Made by a program: the position numbers and the translations under genes. This document shows, one piece after another, positions 1-10,209 of a stretch of 64,000 nucleotides of DNA. The notes under the pieces are model-generated. The model ran no database searches. It worked only from the letters and a program-made list of their open reading frames with translations, and was not told where the DNA came from. Numbering within the stretch: position 1 is the stretch's first letter; each line of letters begins with the position of its first letter. This DNA is from Hydractinia symbiolongicarpus (taxonomy: Eukaryota; Cnidaria; Hydrozoa; Anthoathecata; Hydractiniidae): NCBI RefSeq assembly GCF_029227915.1, contig NC_079877.1, forward strand, positions 2,728,001 through 2,792,000. Direction: 5' to 3'.

Positions 1-2140
1 AGAAGAAATAACATTCTTCTTAATTTGACATGATTGCTGGAACTCAGCGATTACACTGGGCGCTGTGGTAGCGCTTTATTTAAAAATTAAGATAAATAAA
101 TCTTTCTTACTGTGAGACCAATCCTAGCCGTTATCGCGCGCTGAAGAAATAGAGACATTTTCAAAAACCGCATTTCATTGACTTTCTAACGGTGTCAATC
201 CGTTTGAGTTACAACAGTTGCGTCACATATTCGTACCAAAATGTATTTAGTGATTTTCTTCGGATAATACTAAGTTGTATCGCTTTTAACAGTGAAACGA
301 TTGACTGTGGGAATTATTTGAACTGATTCAGGACTGTGACCTTATAAATGTGATAAATGAGGCAATAGGTTTCCAAGGAATAACATTCTTCTTAATTTGA
401 CATGATTGCTGGAATTCAGCGATTACATTAGGCTCTGTGGTAGCCCTTTTTTAAAAATTTAGATAAATAAGTCATTTTTTACTGTGGGACCAATCCTAGC
501 CGTTAGTTCGCGCTGAAGAAATAGAGACAGCTTCAAAAAGTACATTTCATTGACTTTCTAACGGTGTCAATCCGTTTGAGAGACAACGGTTGCGTGAAAC
601 ATTCGTACCAACATGTATTTAGTGATTTTTTTATGATATTACTAAGTTGTATCGCTTTCAACCGTGAAACGATTGACTGTGGGACTTAATTGAACTGATT
701 TTAGACTTTGACCTTATAAATGTGATAAATGAGCCATTTTGACTACAAGAAGTAACATTCTTCTTAATTTGACATGATTGCTGGAACTCAGTGATTACAC
801 TGGGCGCTGCGGTAGCGCTTTATATAAAAATTAAGATAAATAAGTCATTCTTTACTGTGGGACCAATCCTAGCCGTTAGTTCGCGCTGAAGAAATAGAGA
901 CAGTGTCAAAAACTACATTTCATTGACTCTCTAACGGTGTCAATCCGTTTGAGTTACAACGGTTGCGTCACATATTCGTACCAACATGGGATTAGTGATT
1001 TTTTCCAATATTACTAAGTTGTATTGCTTTTAACAGTGAAACGATTGACTGTAGGACTTAATTGAACTGATTTTGGACTTTGACCTTATAAATGTGATAA
1101 ATGAGTCATTTTGACTACAAGAAATGATATTCTTCTTAATTTGACATGATTGCCGGAACTCAGTGATTACACTGGGCGCTGCGGTAGCGCTTTATTTAAA
1201 AATTAAGATAAATAAGTCAATTTTTATTGTGGGACCAATCCTAGCCGTTATCGCGCGCTGAAAAAATAGAGACAGATTCTAAAACTACATTTCATTGACT
1301 TTCTAATGGTGTCAATCCGTTTGACTTACAACGGTTGCGTCACATAATCGTACCAACATGTATTTAGTGATTTTTTTCCGATATTACTAAGTTGTATCGC
1401 TTCCAACAGTGAAACGATTGACTGTGGGACTTAATTGAACTGATTTTGGACTTTGACCTTATAAATGTGATAAATGAGTCATTTTGACTACAAGAAATGA
1501 TATTCTTCTTAATTTGACATGATTGCCGGTACTCAGTGATTACACTGGGCGCTGCGGTAGCGCTTTATTTAAAAATTAAGATAAATAAGTCATTCTTTAC
1601 TGTGGGACCAATCCTAGCCGTTAGTTCGCGCTGAAGAAATAGAGACAGTTTCAAAAACTACATTTCATTGACTTTCTAACGGTGTCAATCCGTTTGACTT
1701 ACAACGGTTGCGTCACATAATCGTACCAACATGTATTAAGTGATTTTCTTCCGATATTACTAAGTTGTATCGCTTTCAACAGTGAAACGATGGACTGTGG
1801 GACTTAATTGAACTGATTTTGGACTTTGACCTTAGAAATGTGATAAATGAGTCATTTTGACTACAAGAAATGATATTCTTCTTAATTTGACATGATTGCT
1901 GGAACTCAGCGATTACACTGGGCGCTGTGGTAAGGCTTTATTTAAAAATTAAGATAATAAGACAATTTTTATTGTGGGACCAATCCTAGCCGTTAGTTCG
2001 CGCTGAAGAAATAGAGACAGCATCAAAAAGTACATTTCATTGATTTTCTAACGGTGTCAATCCGTTTGAGTTACAACGGTTGCGTCACACATTCGTACCA
2101 ACATGTATTTATGGATTTTTTTCCGATATTACTAAGTTGT

Positions 2141-2163
2141 ATCGCTTTCAACAGTGAAACGAT
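2141..2163. repeat. Imperfect inverted repeat ATCGCTTTCA-ACAG-TGAAACGAT
   Basis: Left arm at 2,141-2,150 and right arm at 2,155-2,163 pair over nine bases with one bulged C and a four-base loop. It is the longest dyad I see in the monomer. Classes with CTTTTAACAG (for example after 53,800) weaken the stem. No known protein site is recognised in it. Confidence 0.6.
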
Positions 2164-2213
2164 TGACTGTGGGACTTAATTGAACTGATTTTGGACTTTG
2201 ACCTTATAAATGT

Positions 2214-2341
2214 GATAAATGAGTCATTTTGACTACAAGAAATGATATTCTTTTTAATTTGACATGATTGCCAGAACTCAGCGATTACACTGGACCCTGT
2301 GGTAGCGATTCATTTAAAAATTTAGATAAATAAGTCATTTT
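2214..2341. repeat. Internal duplication within the monomer: GATAAATRAGTCATTTT twice, 111 bp apart
   Basis: GATAAATGAGTCATTTT at 2,214-2,230 and GATAAATAAGTCATTTT at 2,325-2,341 match at 16 of 17 positions. The pair recurs once per monomer across the array (111 bp one way, about 261 bp the other). The first version contains the heptamer TGAGTCA. This suggests that the monomer grew partly by internal duplication. Confidence 0.7.
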
Positions 2342-2665
2342 TACTGTGGGACCAATCCTAGCCGTTAGCGCGCGTTGAATATATAGAGACAGTTTCAAAA
2401 ACTCCATTTCATTGACTTTTTAACGGTGTCAATCCGAATGAGTTAGAACGGTTGCGTCACATAATCGTACCAACATGTATTTAGTGATTTTCTTTCGATA
2501 TTACTAAGTTGTATCGCTTTCATCAGAGAAACGATTGACTGTGGGACTTAATTGATCTGATTTTGGACTTTGACCTTATAAATGTAATAAATGAGCCATT
2601 TTGACTAGAAGAAATAACATTCTTCTTAATTTGACATGATTGCTGGAACTCAGCGATTACACTGG

Positions 2666-2680
2666 GCGCTGTGGTAGCGC
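2666..2680. repeat. Short perfect inverted repeat GCGCT-GTGGT-AGCGC in each canonical monomer
   Basis: Five-base arms (2,666-2,670 and 2,676-2,680) with a five-base loop. The motif recurs in most monomers. Several subfamilies alter one arm: GTAAGGC, GTAACGC, and GGACCC...AGCGAT. The GGCTCTGTGGTAGCCC class can form a shifted four-base stem GGCT/AGCC instead. It may be a DNA or RNA hairpin, but many monomers lack a good stem, so strong constraint is not evident. Confidence 0.6.
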
Positions 2681-2793
2681 TTTATTTAAAAATTAAGATA
2701 AATAAATCTTTCTTACTGTGAGACCAATCCTAGCCGTTATCGCGCGCTGAAGAAATAGAGACATTTTCAAAAACCACATTTCATTGACTTTCT

Positions 2794-2810
2794 AACGGTG
2801 TCAATCCGTT
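2794..2810. repeat. Inverted repeat AACGG-TGTCAAT-CCGTT
   Basis: Five-base arms at 2,794-2,798 and 2,806-2,810 with a seven-base loop. It is kept in nearly all monomers, including many divergent ones. The TTGG subfamily and the TATTTAAAT subfamily replace the left arm while keeping CCGTTTGAG, so these subfamilies lose the symmetry. Confidence 0.6.
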
Positions 2811-5800
2811 TGAGTTACAACAGTTGCGTCACATATTCGTACCAAAATGTATTTAGTGATTTTCTTCGGATAATACTAAGTTGTATCGCATTCAAACGTG
2901 AAACGATTGACTGTGGGACTTAATTGAACTGATTTTGGACTGTGACCTTATAAATGTGATAAATGAGCCATTTTGACTACAAGAAGTAACATTCTTCTTA
3001 ATTTGACATGATTGCTGGAACTCAGTGATTACACTGGGCGCTGCGGTAGCGCTTTATTTAAAAATTAAGATAAATAAGTCATTCTTTACTGTGGGACCAA
3101 TCCTAGCCGCTAGTTCGCGCTGAAGAAATAGAGACAGTGTCAAAAACTACATTTCATTGACTCTCTAACGGTGTCAATCCGTTTGAGTTACAACGGTTGC
3201 GTCACATATTCGTACCAACATGGGATTAGTGATTTTTTCCAATATTACTAAGTTGTATTGCTTTTAACAGTGAAACGATTGACTGTGGGAATTAATTCAA
3301 CTGATTTGGGACTGTGATCTTATAAATGTGATAAATGGGCCAATTGGTCTCCAAGGAATAACTTTCTTCTTAATTTGACATGATTGCTGGAACTCACCGA
3401 TTACACTGGGCGCTCTGGTAACGCTTTATTTAAAAATTAAGACAAATAAGTCATTTTGTACTGTGGGACCAATCCTAGCCGTTATCGTGCGCTGAAGAAA
3501 TAGAGACATTTTCAAAAACCACATTTCATTGACTTTCTAACGGTGTCAATCCGTTTGAGTTACAACAGTTGCGTCACATATTCGTACCAAAATGTATTTA
3601 GTGATTTTCTTCGGATAATACTAAGTTGTATCGCTTTTAACAGTGAAACGATTGACTGTGGGAATTATTTGAACTGATTCAGGACTGTGACCTTATAAAT
3701 GTGATAAATGAGGCAATAGGTTTCCAAGGAATAACATTCTTCTTAATTTGACATGATTGCTGGAATTCAGCGATTACATTAGGCTCTGTGGTAGCCCTTT
3801 TTTAAAAATTTAGATAAATAAGTCATTTTTTACTGGGGGACCAATCCTAGCCGTTATCGCGCGCTGAAAAAATAGAGACAGATTCTAAAACTACATTTCA
3901 TTGACTTTCTAATGGTGTCAATCCGTTTGACTTACAACGGTTGCGTCACATAATCGTACCAACATGTATTTAGTGATTTTTTTCCGATATTACTAAGTTG
4001 TATCGCTTCCAACAGTGAAACGATTGACTGTGGGACTTAATTGAACTGATTTTGGACTTTGACCTTATAAATGTGATAAATGAGTCATTTTGACTACAAG
4101 AAATGATATTCTTCTTAATTTGACATGATTGCCGGTACTCAGTGATTACACTGGGCGCTGCGGTAGCGCTTTATTTAAAAATTAAGATAAATAAGTCATT
4201 ATTTACTGTGGGACCAATCCTAGCCGTTAGTTCGCGCTGAAGAAATAGAGACAGTTTCAAAAACTACATTTCATTGACTTTCTAACGGTGTCAATCCGTT
4301 TGACTTACAACAGTTGCGTCACATAATCGTACCAACATGTATTAAGTGATTTTCTTCCGATATTACTAAGTTGTATCGCTTTCAACAGTGAAACGATGGA
4401 CTGTGGGACTTAATTGAACTGATTTTGGACTTTGACCTTAGAAATGTGATAAATGAGTCATTTTGACTACAAGAAATGATATTCTTCTTAATTTGACATG
4501 ATTGCTGGAACTCAGCGATTACACTGGGCGCTGTGGTAAGGCTTTATTTAAAAATTAAGATAATAAGACAATTTTTATTGTGGGACCAATCCTAGCCGTT
4601 AGTTCGCGCTGAAGAAATAGAGACAGCTTCAAAAAGTACATTTCATTGATTTTCTAACGGTGTCAATCCGTTTGAGTTACAACGGTTGCGTCACACATTC
4701 GTACCAACATGTATTTATGGATTTTTTTCCGATATTACTAAGTTGTATCGCTTTCAACAGTGAAACGATTGACTGTGGGACTTAATTGAACTGATTTTGG
4801 ACTTTGACCTTATAAATGTGATAAATGAGTCATTTTGACTACAAGAAATGATATTCTTTTTAATTTGACATGATTGCCAGAACTCAGCGATTACACTGGA
4901 CCCTGTTGTAGCGATTCATTTAAAAATTTAGATAAATAAGTCATTTTTACTGTGGGACCAATCCTAGCCGTTAGCGCGCGTTGAATATATAGAGACAGTT
5001 TCAAAAACTCCATTTCATTGACTTTTTAACGGTGTCAATCCGAATGAGTTAGAACGGTTGCGTCACATAATCGTACCAACATGTATTTAGTGATTTTCTT
5101 TCGATATTACTAAGTTGTATCGCTTTCATCAGAGAAACGATTGACTGTGGGACTTAATTGATCTGATTTTGGACTTTGACCTTATAAATGTAATAAATGA
5201 GCCATTTTGACTAGAAGAAATAACATTCTTCTTAATTTGACATGATTGCTGGAACTCAGCGATTACACTGGGCGCTGTGGTAGCGCTTTATTTAAAAATT
5301 AAGATAAATAAATCTTTCTTACTGTGAGACCAATCCTAGCCGTTATCGCGCGCTGAAGAAATAGAGACATTTTCAAAAACCACATTTCATTGACTTTCTA
5401 ACGGTGTCAATCCGTTTGAGTTACAACAGTTGCGTCACATATTCGTACCAAAATGTATTTAGTGATTTTCTTCGGATAATACTAAGTTGTATCGCATTCA
5501 AACGTGAAACGATTGACTGTGGGACTTAATTGAACTGATTTTGGACTGTGACCTTATAAATGTGATAAATGAGCCATTTTGACTACAAGAAGTAACATTC
5601 TTCTTAATTTGACATGATTGCTGGAACTCAGTGATTACACTGGGCGCTGCGGTAGCGCTTTATTTAAAAATTAAGATAAATAAGTCATTCTTTACTGTGG
5701 GACCAATCCTAGCCGCTAGTTCGCGCTGAAGAAATAGAGACAGTGTCAAAAACTACATTTCATTGACTCTCTAACGGTGTCAATCCGTTTGAGTTACAAC

Positions 5801-6614
5801 GGTTGCGTCACATATTCGTACCAACATGGGATTAGTGATTTTTTCCAATATTACTAAGTTGTATTGCTTTTAACAGTGAAACGATTGACTGTGGGAATTA
5901 ATTCAACTGATTTGGGACTGTGATCTTATAAATGTGATAAATGGGCCAATTGGTCTCCAAGGAATAACTTTCTTCTTAATTTGACATGATTGCTGGAACT
6001 CACCGATTACACTGGGCGCTCTGGTAACGCTTTATTTAAAAATTAAGACAAATAAGTCATTTTGTACTGTGGGACCAATCCTAGCCGTTATCGTGCGCTG
6101 AAGAAATAGAGACATTTTCAAAAACCACATTTCATTGACTTTCTAACGGTGTCAATCCGTTTGAGTTACAACAGTTGCGTCACATATTCGTACCAAAATG
6201 TATTTAGTGATTTTCTTCGGATAATACTAAGTTGTATCGCTTTTAACAGTGAAACGATTGACTGTGGGAATTATTTGAACTGATTCAGGACTGTGACCTT
6301 ATAAATGTGATAAATGAGGCAATAGGTTTCCAAGGAATAACATTCTTCTTAATTTGACATGATTGCTGGAATTCAGCGATTACATTAGGCTCTGTGGTAG
6401 CCCTTTTTTAAAAATTTAGATAAATAAGTCATTTTTTACTGGGGGACCAATCCTAGCCGTTAGTTCGCGCTGAAGAAATAGAGACAGCTTCAAAAAGTAC
6501 ATTTCATTGACTTTCTAACGGTGTCAATCCGTTTGAGAGACAACGGTTGCGTGAAACATTCGTACCAACATGTATTTAGTGATTTTTTTCCGATATTACT
6601 AAGTTGTATCGCTT

Positions 6615-6866
6615 TCAACCGTGAAACGATTGACTGTGGGACTTAATTGAAGTGATTTTGGACTTTGACCTTATAAATGTGATTAATGAGCCATTTTGAC
6701 TACAAGAAGTAACATTCTTCTTAATTTGACATGATTGCTGGAACTCAGTGATTACAGTGGGCGCTGCGGTAGCGCTTAATATAAAAATTAAGATAAATAA
6801 GTCATTCTTTACTGTGGGACCAATCCTAGCCGTTAGATCGCGCTGAAGAAATAGAGACAGTGTCAA
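6615..6866 (-). other. Spurious 83-codon open frame inside the satellite
   Basis: A minus-strand frame beginning with TTG at 6,866 and ending at TGA (6,617-6,615). In the usual monomer this frame is closed by TAA, the complement of TTA in GCTTTATTTAAA; here T to A at 6,778 (GCTTAATATAAA) changes that stop to TTA, and the neighbouring AAA codon becomes ATA. It has a non-ATG start and satellite sequence throughout. The residues show no recognisable domain. It resembles the 50.5-kb frame only through the shared repeat. I judge it non-coding. Confidence 0.92.
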
Positions 6867-7818
6867 AAACTACATTTCATTGACTCTCTAACGGTGTCAA
6901 TCCGTTTGAGTTACAACGGGTGCGTCACATATTCGTACCAACATGGGATTAGTGATTTTTTCCAATATTACTAAGTTGTATTGCTTTTAACAGTGAAACG
7001 ATTGACTGTGGGAATTAATTCAACTGATTTGGGACTGTGATCTTATAAATGTGATAAATGGGCCAATTGGTCTCCAAGGAATAACTTTCTTCTTAATTTG
7101 ACATGATTGCTGGAACTCACCGATTACACTGGGCGCTGTGGTAACGCTTTATTTAAAAATTAAGACAAATAAGTCATTTTGTACTGTGGGACCAATCCTA
7201 GCCGTTATCGCGCGCTGAAGAAATAGAGACAGTTTCAAAAACTACATTTCATTGACTTTCTAACGGTGTCAATCCGTTTGACTTGCAACGGTTGCGTCAC
7301 ATAATCGTACCAACATGTATTTAGTGATTTTCTTCCGATATTACTAAGTTGTATCGCTTTCAACAGTGAAACGATTGACTGTGGGACTTAATTGAACTGA
7401 TTTTGGACTTTGACCTTATAAATGTGATAAATGAGTCATTTTGACTACAAGAAATGATATTCTTCTTAATTTGACATGATTGCTGGAACTCAGCGATTAC
7501 ACTGGGCGCTGTGGTAAGGCTTTATTTAAAAATTAAGATAAATAAGTCAATTTTTATTGTGGGACCAATCCTAGCCGTTATCGCGCGCTGAAAAAAAAGA
7601 GACAGATTCTAAAACTAAATTTCATTGATTTTCTAACGGTGTCAATCCGTTTGAGTTACAACGGTTGCGTCACATATTCGTACCAACATGGGATTAGTGA
7701 TTTTTTCCAATATTACTAAGTTGTATTGCTTTTAACAGTGAAACGATTGACTGTGGGAATTAATTCAACTGATTTGGGACTTTGACCTTATATATGTGAT
7801 AAATGGGTCATTTTGACT

Positions 7819-10209
7819 ACAAGAAATGATATTCATCTTAATTTGACATGATTGCCGGAACTCAGCGATTACACTGGACCCTGTGGTAGCGATTCATTTA
7901 AAAATTTAGATAAATAAGTCATTTTTTACTGCGGGACCAATCCTAGCCGTTATCTCGCGCTGAAGAAATAGAGACAGTTTCTAAAACTAAATTTCATTGA
8001 TTTTCTAACGGTGTCAATCCGTTTGAGTTACAACTGTTGCGTCACACATTCGTACCAACATGTATTTAGTGATTTTTTCCGATATTACTAAGTTGTATCG
8101 CTTTCAACAGTGAAACGATTGACTGTGGGACTTATTTGAACTGATTTTGGACTTTGACCTTATAAATGTGATAAATGGGCCAATTGGTCTCCAAGGAATA
8201 ACTTTCTTCTTAATTTGACGTGATTGCTGGAACTCACCGATTACACTGGGCGCTGTGGTAACGCTTTATTTAAAAATTAAGACAAATAAGTCAATTTTTA
8301 TTGTGGGACTAATCCTAGCCGTTATCACGCGCTGAAGAAATAGAGACAGATTCTAATACTAAATTTCATTGATTTTCTAACGGTGTCAATCCGTTTGAGT
8401 TACAACGGTTGCGTCACACATTCGTACCAACATTTATTTAGGGATTTTTTTCCGATATTACTAAGTTGTATCGCTTTCAACAGTGAAACGATTGACTGTG
8501 GGACTTAATTGAACTGATTTTGGACTTTGACCTTATAAATGTGATAAATGAGTCATTTTGACTACAAGAAATGATATTCATCTTAATTTGACATGATTGC
8601 CGGAACTCAGCGATTACACTGGACCCTGTGGTAGCGATTCATTTAAAAATTTAGATAAATAAGTCATTTTTACTGTGGGACCAATCCAAGCCGTTAGTGC
8701 GCGCTGAAGATATAGAGACAGTTTCTAAAACTAAATTTCATTGATTTTCAACGGTGTCAATCCGTTTGAGTTACAACGGTTGTGTCACACATTCGTACCA
8801 ACATGTATTCAGTGATTTTGTTCCGATACTTCTAAGTTGTATCGCTTTCAACAGTGAAACGATTGACTGTGGGACTTAATTGAACTGATTTTTGACTTTG
8901 ACCTTATAAATGTGATAAATGAGTCATTTTGACTACAAGAAATGATATTCTTCTTAATTTGACATGATTGCTGGAACTCAGCGATTACACTGGGCGCTGT
9001 GGTAAGGCTTTATTTAAAAATTAAGATAAATAAGTCAATTTTTATTGTGGGACCAATCCTAGCCGTTATCGCGCGCTGAAAAAATAGAGACAGATTCTAA
9101 AACTAACTTTCATTGTTTTTCTAACGGTGTCAATCCGTTTCAGTTACAACGGTTGCGTCACATAATCGTACCAACATGTATTTAGTGATTTTCTTCCGAT
9201 ATTACTAAGTTGTATCGCTTTCAACAGTGAAACGATTGGCTGTGGGACTTAATTGAACTGATTTTGGACTTTGACCTTATAAATGTGATAAATGAGTCAT
9301 TTTGACTACAAGAAATGATATTCTTCTTCATTTGACATGATTGCCGGAACTCAGTGATTACACTGGGCGCTGCGGTAGCGCTTTATTTAAAAATTAAGAT
9401 AAATAAGTCAATTTTTATTATGGGACCAATCCTAGCCGTTATCGCGCGCTGAAAAAATAGAGACAAATTCTAAAACTAAATTTCATTGATTTTCTAACGG
9501 TGTCAATCCGTTTGAGTTACAACGGTTGCGTCACACATTCGTACCAATATGTATTTAGTGATTTTTTTCCGATATTACTAAGTTGTATCGCTTTCAACAG
9601 TGAAACGATTGACTGTGGGACTTAATTGAACTGATTTTGGACTTTGACCTTATAAATGTGATAAATGAGTCATTTTGACTACAAGAAATGATATTCTTCT
9701 TAATTTGACATGATTGCTGGAACTCAGCGCTTACACAGGGCGCTGTGGTAAGGCTTTATTTAAAAATTAAGATAAATAAGTCATTTTTTATTGTGGGACC
9801 AATCCTAGCCGTTATCGCGCGCTGAAAAAATAGAGACAGATTCTAAAACTAAATTTCATTGATTTTCTAACGGTGTCAATCCGTTTGAGTTACAACGGTT
9901 GCGTCACACATTCGTACCAACATGTATTTAGTGATTTTTTTCCGATATTACTAAGTTGTATCGCTTTCAACAGTGAAACGATTGACTGTGGGACTTAATT
10001 GAACTGATTTTGGACTTTGACCTTATAAATGTGATAAATGAGTCATTCTGACTACAAGAAATGATATTCTTCTTAATTTGACATGATTGCCGGAACTCAG
10101 TGATTACACTGGGCCCTGCGGTAGCGCTTTATTTAAAAATTAAGATGAATAAGTCAATTTTTATTGTGGGACCAATCCTAGCCGTTATCGCGCGCTGAAA
10201 AAATAGAGA
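7819..10209. repeat. Irregular mosaic monomers without a clear HOR
   Basis: Anchors: 7839, 8211, 8584, 8955, 9328, 9701, 10074. Monomers with GTAAGGC, GGACCCTG and GTAACGC arms alternate irregularly. Many share the GACAGATTCTAAAACTAAATT variant of the middle section. The anchor at 9,328 is altered to TCATTTGACA. No gene or non-satellite DNA is present. Confidence 0.8.

Larger units (their letters stand above)
1..7818. repeat. HOR domain 1: 7-monomer unit of 2,606 bp
   Basis: Anchors: 21, 393, 765, 1137, 1510, 1883, 2255; 2627, 2999, 3371, 3744, 4116, 4489, 4861; 5233, 5605, 5977, 6350, 6722, 7094, 7467. A 2,606-bp shift holds for 1-265 onto 2,607-2,871, for about 1,248-2,606 onto 3,854-5,212, and for about 2,607-3,854 onto 5,213-6,460. 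The rest of the first unit (265-1,247) instead resembles 5,957-7,100, so units are mosaics rather than simple copies. Shared private variants, such as ACTGGGGGACC near 3,833 and 6,439, support descent by duplication. The switch between unit types near 3,855 and 6,461 lies at CCGTTA in the GC-rich block. Confidence 0.85.

Noticed and set aside
1079-1112. TTGAC repeats as plant W-box promoter elements
   Set aside because: TTGAC occurs several times per monomer at irregular steps, is only five bases long, and no gene follows.
2573-2583. CTTATAAATG as a TATA box giving a promoter per monomer
   Set aside because: A TATA-like string in A+T-rich DNA with no initiator, downstream frame or other support.
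2838-2854. A CENP-B box (TTCG followed by ANN at ATTCGTACCAAAATG)
   Set aside because: The first half TTCGNNNNA fits, but the required CGGG half is missing in every monomer I looked at. CCCGTTTGAGTT on the other strand also fits only half.
6615-6866. A protein gene on the minus strand
   Set aside because: TTG start, no domain, wholly inside a repeat, and open only because of a single base change relative to sister monomers.
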